A stretch of 64,000 bases of DNA from Sinorhizobium fredii USDA 257. GTDB lineage: Bacteria; Pseudomonadota; Alphaproteobacteria; Rhizobiales; Rhizobiaceae. The notes beneath the pieces are model-generated. The model did no database searches. It saw only the letters and a program-made list of their open reading frames with translations, and was not told the origin of the DNA. Position numbers and translations under genes: made by a program. The stretch lies in NCBI RefSeq assembly GCF_000265205.3, contig NT_187163.1:146606-210605 (forward strand), read 5' to 3'. Shown in pieces: positions 18,901-26,630 of the stretch. Each line of letters begins with the position of its first letter. Position 1 is the first letter of the stretch.

Positions 18901-19455
18901 CTCGTCGACGTCCGGTTCTTCATCCCGCAGCGCCTCGGCGATCTGCTCATCGCCGTGAGCCTCGTCATCCAACCATCCGCGAACGAAGCCGCGCAGCTGA
19001 CCCAGATCGCGCAAGATCAGGTGTCGAATCGCCGTTTCACCCGGCGAGGTGTTGAGGTCGTCCGTGGTCTCGTTGAAGAGGGAGTAAGCGACCGCAGAGA
19101 ACCCGGCCAGGTGATAGGCCGCCGCGGCGATGGTGCGACGGAAACCGCGATCGGGTGACTCCGGATCGCCGTTGCGCACCAGGGCTTCGAAGGCATTGGC
19201 GGCGCGCTCGAAGGCCTTGCTGGTCAATTCCGACGAATCGGCCTGAGAACGCAGAGCCATCGCGCCCCGAAGCAGGGCGAAGCCGTGTTCAGCGAGATCG
19301 GTTTCGATTGTGGCGCCAAGGGGCGGTGCGTTCGGTGGGAGCACGCCCTTCTCGCGCATCAGCGACCACGCCGCACCGCGATAGAGCAGGCGCCCAAGGA
19401 CGCCGTCGACGGTCGCGGTCGCCAGGAACGCGGTCAGTTCGTCAATCGTCTCCAA
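15952..19455 (-). CDS. hamB: HamB, helicase of a Hachiman antiphage system
   Basis: A 1,167-residue SF2 helicase. A helical N-terminal region of about 300 residues precedes motif I (LPTSAGKT, residues 314-321), motif II (LDEGH, 415-419), SAILPSGDE as motif III, and GVAIHHGRLPSPF with NVAGRAGRAFVD as motif VI. A long acidic C-terminal part includes a low-complexity Glu/Asp run. Hachiman is a two-gene system: HamB is thought to scan DNA and HamA to cleave it when phage damage is sensed. The frame overlaps hamA by 14 bases, which couples their translation. Length and partner fit HamB well. Confidence 0.9.
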   Translation of the reverse strand: METIDELTAFLATATVDGVLGRLLYRGAAWSLMREKGVLPPNAPPLGATIETDLAEHGFALLRGAMALRSQADSSELTSKAFERAANAFEALVRNGDPESPDRGFRRTIAAAAYHLAGFSAVAYSLFNETTDDLNTSPGETAIRHLILRDLGQLRGFVRGWLDDEAHGDEQIAEALRDEEPDVDEVLSTILNTTICRALAHFDFALETGEPEPIESARTLLRTAVSLADNAENVPLWWISNLCRHLIDDLWQHSLHQNLPTEPPEGTEEKYPDLRRLFISSLYARKTSEVELWPSQREAARRSTDVTDDLVVALPTSAGKTRVAEIAALMTLSSARRVLIVTPLRALSAQTERSFRKTFAPLGFSVSSLYGASGLSVGDEDALRTREIIIATPEKLDFALRSDPSLIDDVGLIVLDEGHMIGPSEREIRYETLVQRLLRRADAADRRIVCLSAILPSGDELDDLTAWIRSDEPGKPVRSDWRPTRQRFGALTWRGKDALLRLDLDDDGPFLDKFVVEKPARGKEKKPYPRKNSHLALFAAWEFASQGKRTLIFSTQANWVESYGKQAMDLCKRGYLHSLLEDEASIARALEVGKEWLGEDHPAVACLKQGVAIHHGRLPSPFLRELEVLLSEGVLKVIVASPTLSQGLNLNAAVLLVPALYRASEKIKGEEFANVAGRAGRAFVDVEGLIVHVMFDKIDWRKREWRKLVASAKARTLKSGLIQIVAEILERLSREGVLDRDDAWEYLANAREAWRSPEEEAAVAERLAAAVEYEANGDDDEEGGDDEEETIDEEPLSQIVERLDATVFGLIEALDADRADLPKLLDEALKGSLWARQIAREDEDIAPLHKKVFEARADLIWKSTTAQTRRGHFAMGVGLEAGLSIDAMADELATLLDRADEAALRGDIDELVDALCGLGERLLFMRPFIPDKANALPANWKAILHSWVSGEDVAKIGPQNMRAVEEAFTYRLVWALEAVRTRRMSLGWSPETVAGGGAAAVETGVPQFMMAMLIRAGLPSRRAAMAAIKDAQPVFVTPAEMRVWLESDEITAYTDAGDWPTPDTAALWARFRTEALSGGIQKWSVENYKRLLDIAAAPPAGLYRIVTDEGDGRTWLATPDYQRLAPFKKSAVDPKPSLFWGRLPGNTRLVEALRVGRGKLRWPPANE

Positions 19456-20236
19456 GGTCTTCAGCCTCCTTATACATGGCCGCGATGAAGTCTTGATGGT
19501 CTTCGACGTGTATGTTCACGACGTAGTGGTCCCGGTTGGTTCCCGTGGCGTCGAAGTCCTCCTTCAACGACGCGTGGGGGCCGTTACCCGACACGGTGAA
19601 GAGCATGTGGTCGATGCGATCGGAGCGAAGGGACTTCAGGCCCACCTCGTCACGGAGGCTGCGGCCTAGCGCGTTGTCATCTGGATCGTTGCTCTCCAGC
19701 AGGCGGTTGGCGACAAACAGCAGGGAATCGGGCGTGCAGCGGCCGTTGTCGCGGTTAAGCACCTTGCGGGCGCTCGTGACCGTGGCCTTGCCGAGCACCT
19801 TGTTGCTCTTAGCTTCGCCTTTCAGGAGCCAGAGCTTCTCGCCGGCCCCATCGTATCCGGCGCCGATGAAGTCGTCGCCGCGCATGGCCATGTTGCGGCC
19901 GTCCTTGTAGCGGAGGCGGCGCACCGGGACCCGCAGGCCGATCTCTTCCTCGACCAGCTCGGTCGCGAGAATCTCACCGAGATCGCCGGAGCGACCTTTG
20001 GGCGTCTGGGGCATCGCCTCCCTGAGGATATTGGCGGCCACCTTGTACCCGAGCCGCTTCACGTCTTCGGCGATCCGTTCAAGTCGGTCGTAATGCGAAC
20101 GAATGGTCTCGGCGAGGTCATCACGAATCTCGTCGCGGCCGCCATCCTTCTCGACATAGATCCAGAAATGCCTGCGCTTGTCCTTTTCCTTGGCGGCGTG
20201 ACACCACCGCTCGTATAGCCCCACGTTTTCCCCCAA
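19442..20236 (-). CDS. hamA: HamA (DUF1837) nuclease effector of Hachiman
   Basis: About 260 residues with the DUF1837 features of HamA: GDLGEILATELVEEE (from residue 84), RGDDFIGAGYDG with Asp121/122, and LLKGEAKSNKV with Glu141-x-Lys143, the D-ExK centre of a PD-(D/E)xK nuclease. In known Hachiman systems HamA is held by HamB and released to degrade DNA. The longest frame begins at a TTG (20236); a GTG at 20224, preceded by GGGGGA, is a plausible start. It follows abiEii by only 3 bases and overlaps hamB, so it is translated from the same message as the AbiE pair. Confidence 0.9.
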   Translation of the reverse strand: MGENVGLYERWCHAAKEKDKRRHFWIYVEKDGGRDEIRDDLAETIRSHYDRLERIAEDVKRLGYKVAANILREAMPQTPKGRSGDLGEILATELVEEEIGLRVPVRRLRYKDGRNMAMRGDDFIGAGYDGAGEKLWLLKGEAKSNKVLGKATVTSARKVLNRDNGRCTPDSLLFVANRLLESNDPDDNALGRSLRDEVGLKSLRSDRIDHMLFTVSGNGPHASLKEDFDATGTNRDHYVVNIHVEDHQDFIAAMYKEAEDLGDD

Positions 20237-20239
20237 CTT

Positions 20240-21259
20240 TCATTTTACGGCCGCGCTGTTGGCACGCCCCGCGATGTCCCCGCACCGCTCTAGCAGCACC
20301 TCGAACGCCTCGGCGTCCTCAAGCAGCAACCCGTCCTCGACCATCCGGCTGTAGTCAGTGGCGAGCGCTGTGCGTGCTTCGCCAATTGGCACGAGTTGCA
20401 GTTTTCCGTTGACGGCGGCGTCATAGTCGATCGTCGCACCGTCGGCTGCCTTCTCCGCGAAGAACATGCTCTTGTGGCGGGCAACTGCATCGGCAAGGTC
20501 ACGGTCGGACATTGCGTTAGCGGCTATGCCTGCTTCATCCAGGCGTACGACGTCATGCCAATGGCGGGCGAAGCGCTCGCCACGAAGCCGCTCCTGCAAG
20601 CAGAAAACATGCATCGCCGTTGCCTTCTCCCAGAAGGTCCGCTCGGCATGCATCACTCGTGGGCGCGCCATCGGAAAATCGACCCCTTCGATCATTCCCG
20701 CCGCATCGCAGATGACATCACGTGGGCTTGCCGGCTCGCCCGTCGACCGAGCCCCGAACTCCAGCATCACGCTCGGCGCCACATAGCCCGACCCGGCCGA
20801 GGTCGCCTCATAGTCGATGAACAGCTTATCTCCTTCGACCCTGATCGTTGCGGGAAGCGCTTGCGCATCGATCGCACCGGCGACAAGCGGCCGGACCGTC
20901 CCGTCGACCCATTCGGGCAGTCGATGCCGGACAGCCTTCGACCAACGCTTCTCCTCGCTGCGGTTTCTTGGCAGGGCCTCGCCGTTCTCGCCCACCAGAT
21001 CGGGGGCGATGGCGCGAATGTCGTAGGTCAGATCCACGTCCTCGGAAAATCTCCGAATGACGCCATAGGCCTTGGACAGGGATGTGCCGCCCTTGAACAC
21101 GAGATGCTCGCCGAGATCGGACCCGAACAGTGTCGCGAGGGTCCAGACGACCCACACGTCCTTTTCCAGGAGATGGGCGGGGCGCCCGGATCGATCGGCG
21201 GCGACGGCCAACGCCTCGCGCCGATCGTCGACCGACAATCTCAGGAACGCCTCAGCCAT
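20240..21259 (-). CDS. abiEii: AbiEii nucleotidyltransferase toxin
   Basis: A 339-residue member of the AbiEii/AbiGii family. The nucleotidyltransferase core has the conserved KGGTSLSKAY (GGTS at residues 57-60) and RFSEDVDLT with the metal-binding Asp/Glu at 72-76, plus LLEKDVWVVW upstream and HARTFWEK-like HAERTFWEKATAMH later. AbiE toxins are GTP-binding nucleotidyltransferases that stop growth during phage infection and are neutralised by AbiEi as a type IV system. Its start overlaps abiEi by 8 bases. All motifs are present. Confidence 0.92.
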   Translation of the reverse strand: MAEAFLRLSVDDRREALAVAADRSGRPAHLLEKDVWVVWTLATLFGSDLGEHLVFKGGTSLSKAYGVIRRFSEDVDLTYDIRAIAPDLVGENGEALPRNRSEEKRWSKAVRHRLPEWVDGTVRPLVAGAIDAQALPATIRVEGDKLFIDYEATSAGSGYVAPSVMLEFGARSTGEPASPRDVICDAAGMIEGVDFPMARPRVMHAERTFWEKATAMHVFCLQERLRGERFARHWHDVVRLDEAGIAANAMSDRDLADAVARHKSMFFAEKAADGATIDYDAAVNGKLQLVPIGEARTALATDYSRMVEDGLLLEDAEAFEVLLERCGDIAGRANSAAVK

Positions 21260-21845
21260 GCGCGACCTTGCCGACCGTTCTGGCGAGCCAACTCGGGAGT
21301 TGGGGCGCGGCCGCGACGAGTTCGCCGAAAGTGGAAGATGGCAGCTTGCGCTTCAATGTCTTCAAGGCCGCTTCCGCCTTCTCAGGTCCCAGCCAGGCGA
21401 GCGCGCGCACAGCCTGGCCGGCAGGTCGATCGGCCAAAGCCAATTGCCAGCGCGGTGCGTGCCGCAACTCGACGACCTGCTGGCCCAAATTCATTGTCCG
21501 GCTGCGACCGGATGTCAGATAGACCGACCGAACCGGCACCTGAGTTGTGAGACCCAGCGCGTTGGCCGCCGACGCTCCATTTGACACGATGACCTCGCCA
21601 CGCTGGAGCGCGAGTGCTTCGACGGTTTTCTCAACCGAAGGCGCGCGGACGCCGAACCGGCTCGAAACCGGGCGCAAATATACGCCGCGCCCGGCACGCA
21701 TCAGTCGGCCACGCTCAGCCAGGCGCGATAGAGCCTGGTCCACCGCAGCTCGATTGCCGAGATGAAGCAGGCCTTTTGCTGCGATCGGTGCGCCCTCGGG
21801 CAAGCTTTCGGTATATGTCAGTATCTGTTCAGCGAGTCGTTTCAC
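21252..21845 (-). CDS. abiEi: AbiEi-like antitoxin/repressor (DUF6088)
   Basis: A 197-residue protein with an N-terminal winged helix (LLHLGNRAAVDQALSRLAER) and the VYLTSGRSRTMNLG segment of AbiEi/DUF6088 proteins, followed by the KLPSSTFGELVAAAP C-terminal part. AbiEi antitoxins bind inverted repeats in their own promoter and oppose the toxin indirectly. The start is a GTG at 21845 with AGGAGA upstream. It heads a five-gene operon (abiEi, abiEii, hamA, hamB, coiA-like), so its repression would control Hachiman too. Confidence 0.88.
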   Translation of the reverse strand: MKRLAEQILTYTESLPEGAPIAAKGLLHLGNRAAVDQALSRLAERGRLMRAGRGVYLRPVSSRFGVRAPSVEKTVEALALQRGEVIVSNGASAANALGLTTQVPVRSVYLTSGRSRTMNLGQQVVELRHAPRWQLALADRPAGQAVRALAWLGPEKAEAALKTLKRKLPSSTFGELVAAAPQLPSWLARTVGKVAHG

Positions 21846-21855
21846 GATGAATCTC

Positions 21856-21892
21856 CTGTCAGAAATATATGCAGTTTTCTGACAGTTTTCAA
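21856..21892 (-). promoter_or_regulatory. Promoter and AbiEi operator of the AbiE-Hachiman operon
   Basis: On the minus strand a -35 box TTGAAA (21892-21887) and a -10 box TATATT (21869-21864) are 17 bases apart. A perfect 10-bp inverted repeat, CTGTCAGAAA / TTTCTGACAG with a 10-base spacer (21856-21885), covers the spacer and the bases just beyond the -10 box. This matches the known behaviour of AbiEi, which represses by binding paired repeats at its promoter. Confidence 0.82.
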
Positions 21893-22161
21893 TCTCTGCT
21901 GGAGCTGCCGTTAACGACGTCGCATCTTGTCGCTTAGATCCAACGTGTTGTAGCTTCTTTTAAGCTCGCACGGTGATGCTGCCGTCCTCTCATTGGCGAT
22001 GAGCATCGAATCACCTACATTGGACGTATGGATCATCCGGCCATGCCGTCCACAGTGGCGAAGCCTCAGGGCAGGAACGACTGAATCAACCCGCAAGAAC
22101 CTCTTTCCAAGGTGCACGGGCCGAGTGGACACGCCATAGATTGCACCGCTGGAGTGGTTCC

Positions 22162-23082
22162 ATGCGAATCCAGCTTCCCAATCTCGATCGGCCAAAACAG
22201 GCCGCCAAATATCTTGTTCGTGCTGCGACCAATCTGAAGCTCTCGTATGCGCATGAAGCGCTTGCCAGTGTGCTGGGCTACCGCGATTGGCACGATCTTT
22301 CCGGCAGCTGCCATCATGATCGACAAACATCACCCGGCGATTTGTGTCTCGAAGATGCGCTGCGTGTCATTCTCGAGCTAGCCGATGCTCTCCGTCTCCC
22401 TTACGCCGAGGTTCAGTACGCCGTGTCCAAGGCACGCCTTTTGCGTGAAACACCTTGGTCGCTTGACGAGCAGATGACGTTGCGCGCCTGGATCTGGCGG
22501 CGACGTCTTTTTGGTCCCCCGGGGCGGGGGAGGCCGGGGACAGTCGTGAAAGACAAGGCATATGGCGCCAACACGCCGGCTTATCTTCGCCGCGCTGGCC
22601 GTCCCACATATCTGTTCTTTGACACGGGGTTTGGTGAACGCGCAGACTTTGAGGTCGTGACTCCGCGCAGGACCCTCTCTGATTTCGTCCCGTCCCGCCT
22701 TTGGCTCCCCTACGGTGTCTGGAAACTGAAGGACGGCTCTGAAGTCATTTTCTCCCGGGACTATTTTCCGACGTGGGGAATTTGGGATGATCGTGTTCAG
22801 CGGCTCGCCCCTTGGCTTTGGATCAATGGCATCGTCGACCAAAGTCATTTTTGGAAGGCGGGAATCGGCGGCTGGACGAGCAGTTCGGCACGAGAGATGG
22901 CGATCGCCCACTTGGCTGTTCACCGCATCTTCGAACTTCCCAGGCTAACCGATGCAATGCCGCATCTTTTTGAAGCCGCTGTCGATTCCATGGAAGATGG
23001 TGTCAGGAGGCTTTATGCCGCGGGACGTCGCGACACCACGCTCCCATCCTATGCCGAATTGAACAAGCGCATTCTTAGATAA
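22162..23082 (+). CDS. Hypothetical protein upstream of the Mokosh operon
   Basis: A 306-residue protein I cannot assign to a characterised family. Residues about 8-45 (KYLVRAATNLKLSYAHEALA, then SVLGYRDWHDLS) resemble a short helical module found at the N-terminus of several plasmid proteins annotated only by association. The remainder has Trp- and Arg-rich patches (LRAWIWRRRLF, PTWGIWDDRVQRLAPWLW). I prefer the ATG at 22162 (GGAGTGG upstream) over the in-frame codon at 22141. It is co-directional with the next gene, with a 107-base gap, so a role in the adjacent defence operon is possible but unproven. Confidence 0.6.
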   Translation: MRIQLPNLDRPKQAAKYLVRAATNLKLSYAHEALASVLGYRDWHDLSGSCHHDRQTSPGDLCLEDALRVILELADALRLPYAEVQYAVSKARLLRETPWSLDEQMTLRAWIWRRRLFGPPGRGRPGTVVKDKAYGANTPAYLRRAGRPTYLFFDTGFGERADFEVVTPRRTLSDFVPSRLWLPYGVWKLKDGSEVIFSRDYFPTWGIWDDRVQRLAPWLWINGIVDQSHFWKAGIGGWTSSSAREMAIAHLAVHRIFELPRLTDAMPHLFEAAVDSMEDGVRRLYAAGRRDTTLPSYAELNKRILR

Positions 23083-23189
23083 GGCTACGCGGCATGATGT
23101 TTGGGAAGATACTAGTTTCAGATCGGATTCTGGACGCAACCACTAGACGAATCTGCTATGTCAAAAGCAAATCGGCAGGCTGGAACTGA

Positions 23190-26100
23190 ATGACGACAGT
23201 CAATACGGTCAAACAACATAAAAAACTCTCACTGGAATCCCGGTTCACATTTGCCGAGGACTCTCTCGCCCGTGTGAGCGGCGGTTGGGATTCCGACCTG
23301 CGGCCAGCAGTCGGGCTCGAGGATGGTGAGCGATACTTGCTGCGGCTCTTCCGGAAGACTGGCACTGCGCTGGACGACGACTTGAAGGCAATTGTTAATC
23401 GAGGGCTGCGGCGAATTCGACGTGTTCTATCTTCACGACGGGCTCGTGAAGTTCTGGTCGAAGTGCTCGAGGTCGTCGAGGATGCGCAGGAAATCGCGAT
23501 CGTTATGGCTGATCCCGGTAGCCCGATTTCCGGAACGTCGCATAGAAGGAGAGCAAGACAGGGCCGCTTTCTCACGAGCACGAGCCGAGCTATTTTCTGG
23601 CGCAATATCGTCCGGATCGCGGAGGCGCTTACTCTGTGCCATGATGCGGGCATCGTGCATGGCGGTGTGAGCACCCACACCATCTTCTCGCACTCAGACG
23701 ATAGCGATGACTGTCGTCTCGGGGGATTCGAAGCATGCGTCCACATTGCTGACGGCGACCTTGGAGCCTCCGGACATCTCCTTCGCTCTTCTGGAGCGAT
23801 TTCATTTCGACAGGATTGGATCGATCTTGCCGAAGTGGCCGCAGCTATACTCGGCCTGGATGGAGATACCCCTCCTTCGTTGCTATCGATCGAACGCCGA
23901 ATGCTGGATCGTTTGGCGAACCCGCCGCAGTTTCAGCTTTTTGACGGCAGCATCGTGCTTGGCGAATTAAGGGAAGTCATCGCCGAGCTCGACAGGGTCG
24001 GGTCGAGCTCTGACGGAGAACTCATCCTATATCCTTCACGGAACGTCCTTCAGAGCGATTTACCGGCTCTGTCGTCCGGGACGATACCGGCGCATGATGT
24101 CGCTGCCCTTATGCAGTTCGTCGCGGAAGATCTGCTTACAGCCGGGGTTCGTCTCATTCCGGCAGGTCAAGATAGCATACGCATCCTCACCGATCTGGCG
24201 ATCTACAACGTGAAGATCGTCAACGACGCAGTTGGAATGATCGAGGCGGCGCACAAAAGACGCCCGAACGACTGGATACAAGGCGCGGAGGATGTTGTTC
24301 ACCGTTTACATTTGGCCAGGAATCGCGCGAGTGCCGAAGAGCGCGTGCGGAACCTTGGTCCAGGTGCACGACGATGGCGAGACTTCTCAGAGCGTGTGCG
24401 AGCAATTGGGGTGACGAATGATGTTCCTATGTGGTTCGCTCTTCTCCTCCTTGAGGCTTTTACCCTACTAAGGGAGCAGTTTCGCCTGTATCCCGTCGAA
24501 GTCCTTGCGTCGCCCGATAGCGAGCAAAATGTGGTGATGCTCGCACCTCGCGATGACTCGATGCGGGACGATCAGCGTGAAATAATGGGATTGCGGCCTG
24601 CGGCGGAGGCAATGTGGCGCGAACTCAAATACGACGACGGAAAGGTGAATTGGACCGTATCGAAGTCTGCCAAACTGGCAACCGGCCGTGAACGATTGCC
24701 GGAACTCAGTTATGAGGGAAGCAACCTTGTTAACGGGAAACTTGCGTTCGCCTTTGCAACGAACCTGACTGTACCGCCAGGACAGTTGCTCTTTCTCCGG
24801 CCTCGCAAGGATAACGGAACCGAGCGAGCCATCAGGCGGCGGCTGCAGAACATTGTCGCGGCCAGGGCCAACGTGGAGCTCCTCAGAGCTTTGGACGACC
24901 CGGCGCAGGTGGCAATGGATGACATGCTGCGTGATATCGCTGTTCCGGGTTCGCCGCCGGCAGATGCAGATATGGAGCCATCGAAGATTGAGGCATGGCA
25001 GTCGATCGTCGCGGGGAGGTCGATTAACGTCGTCGTCGGCCCACCTGGGGTGGGAAAGACGTTTTTGATTTCACACCTCGTGAAAAGCATCCTCGACCAA
25101 ACGCCCGATGCTCGCATTCTGGTGTCTGCCCAGAACCATGAGACGCTCATTCATATGGAGGACGAGCTTCGGAAGTTCCTGCCCGAGCAGTCGACAATTG
25201 TCGTTCGCGTCGAACGGTCTCGGGTCAGCGAAGAAGAGAGCACCCTGCGGCAAAGCTCGGTCGCGTTGTTACGCTCCATCTCCAAGCCTGACACTGAACG
25301 CGCGGCCGTCATGGCAAACCAGCTCCATCAGATCACTCAGGCGCTAAATCCTGTCGACAGGTCGGAAAAGTCAACCGCCGAACGTGCTTTGCGCGACACC
25401 GACAATCTGACGCTTCGCTCGTCTGACGTCACCTTAGCCACGACCTCATCCCATGTCCTTGAGGAAATGATTGCCGATGGCGAACAGTTCGACTGGGTTT
25501 TCATCGAAGAAGCCGCGCGCGCAAATGGTGCTGAGCTAATTGGCGCCCTCCTTCTCGGTAACCGCCGGGTTATGATCGGCGACCATAATCAATTGTCGCC
25601 CTTCGATGTGGTCGAGCGCCAAAAGTTCTACGATGGCAAGCGCGCAAACGAATTGCTGAGGGATGCCAAAGAAAAGCTTTCTGCGATCCCCGATCTGCCA
25701 GGTGAAGTGGAAATCGCCCTCGACGCGCTCAAGGCGGATCAGTTCTTGCTCAGCGATGTTCTCGCCACCGCTTCTCGCCTCGAGGAGCCATTCAGATCAA
25801 TCGCCGAGCGAGAGGCCCTCAGAGCCGGAGACGCTAAACGTCCGAGCTCGATCGCGAACACCTTGCGCGAACAGAGCCGGATGCATCCAGCAATTGGCGA
25901 GCTTGTCTCAAACACCTTCTATAAAGGTGAGCTCGTTCCATCGGAGCGCGTGAAGCAGCGTAAGCCAGCAGTCGAAACAATTGCGGGCTTCCCTGCATCT
26001 CCCGTCGTGATCCTCGACATGCCCTCGTTGAGCGTCGTCAAACGCAAAGCGTTCGAGCACACTGTCAGGCGGTCTTACCGAAATGAGTCGGAAGTAAAGG

Positions 26101-26630
26101 CGATAGTATCCGCCATGAAGAGGTTGCGCCCAGTCGTGTCCGCGGACGGGCGTCGGCCGACGATGGCGGTATTGTCGCCCTATTCCGCTCAAGTGAGTCA
26201 TTTCGAGCGCTTGCTCAAGCCCGAGATCGATACGACCGAGAAGACCCTTTTTGGCTTCGCCAGCCCGCGCGGAGATGGAAAGTTTATCTATACAAGTGAC
26301 AGCTTCCAGGGTGGTGAGGCAGACGTGATCGTCGCCAGCCTCGTTCGAAACAACGTGCTCGTTGGCACGCGAGCCCTCGGTTTCATCAAGAACCCGCAGC
26401 GACTGAATGTGCTCCTCAGTCGAGCCAAGCATAAGCTGATACTTGCCACCAGCCGTAGGTTTATCAGCAACACCGTAAATGGGATCGATCCGGACGGCCT
26501 GAATGATGAGCTAGGCTTCCTGCGAAGGATGCTCGATGAAATCGCGCGGCTTGCAGAGACGGAATTTCCGGGGGTTGGTATGGGCGCTTCCATCATCACG
26601 GTCGATGAGAATGGGAAGCTCTCCCGATGA
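23190..26630 (+). CDS. mkoA: MkoA-like: pseudokinase fused to an SF1 (UPF1-type) helicase
   Basis: A 1,146-residue protein. Residues about 15-240 have a protein-kinase fold, but the HRD Asp is Gly (VHGGVSTHTIF, 156-166) and the DFG Asp is Gly (RLGGF, 176-180), so it should be catalytically dead. The C-terminal half is a COG1112-type SF1 helicase: GPPGVGKT at 617-624, FIEEAAR at 771-777, GDHNQL at 797-802, SFQGGEADV at 1038-1046 and RLNVLLSRAK at 1071-1080. A kinase-like domain joined to this helicase, followed by a PLD-nuclease gene, is the layout of type I Mokosh antiphage systems. The next gene overlaps by 4 bases. Confidence 0.83.
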   Translation: MTTVNTVKQHKKLSLESRFTFAEDSLARVSGGWDSDLRPAVGLEDGERYLLRLFRKTGTALDDDLKAIVNRGLRRIRRVLSSRRAREVLVEVLEVVEDAQEIAIVMADPGSPISGTSHRRRARQGRFLTSTSRAIFWRNIVRIAEALTLCHDAGIVHGGVSTHTIFSHSDDSDDCRLGGFEACVHIADGDLGASGHLLRSSGAISFRQDWIDLAEVAAAILGLDGDTPPSLLSIERRMLDRLANPPQFQLFDGSIVLGELREVIAELDRVGSSSDGELILYPSRNVLQSDLPALSSGTIPAHDVAALMQFVAEDLLTAGVRLIPAGQDSIRILTDLAIYNVKIVNDAVGMIEAAHKRRPNDWIQGAEDVVHRLHLARNRASAEERVRNLGPGARRWRDFSERVRAIGVTNDVPMWFALLLLEAFTLLREQFRLYPVEVLASPDSEQNVVMLAPRDDSMRDDQREIMGLRPAAEAMWRELKYDDGKVNWTVSKSAKLATGRERLPELSYEGSNLVNGKLAFAFATNLTVPPGQLLFLRPRKDNGTERAIRRRLQNIVAARANVELLRALDDPAQVAMDDMLRDIAVPGSPPADADMEPSKIEAWQSIVAGRSINVVVGPPGVGKTFLISHLVKSILDQTPDARILVSAQNHETLIHMEDELRKFLPEQSTIVVRVERSRVSEEESTLRQSSVALLRSISKPDTERAAVMANQLHQITQALNPVDRSEKSTAERALRDTDNLTLRSSDVTLATTSSHVLEEMIADGEQFDWVFIEEAARANGAELIGALLLGNRRVMIGDHNQLSPFDVVERQKFYDGKRANELLRDAKEKLSAIPDLPGEVEIALDALKADQFLLSDVLATASRLEEPFRSIAEREALRAGDAKRPSSIANTLREQSRMHPAIGELVSNTFYKGELVPSERVKQRKPAVETIAGFPASPVVILDMPSLSVVKRKAFEHTVRRSYRNESEVKAIVSAMKRLRPVVSADGRRPTMAVLSPYSAQVSHFERLLKPEIDTTEKTLFGFASPRGDGKFIYTSDSFQGGEADVIVASLVRNNVLVGTRALGFIKNPQRLNVLLSRAKHKLILATSRRFISNTVNGIDPDGLNDELGFLRRMLDEIARLAETEFPGVGMGASIITVDENGKLSR

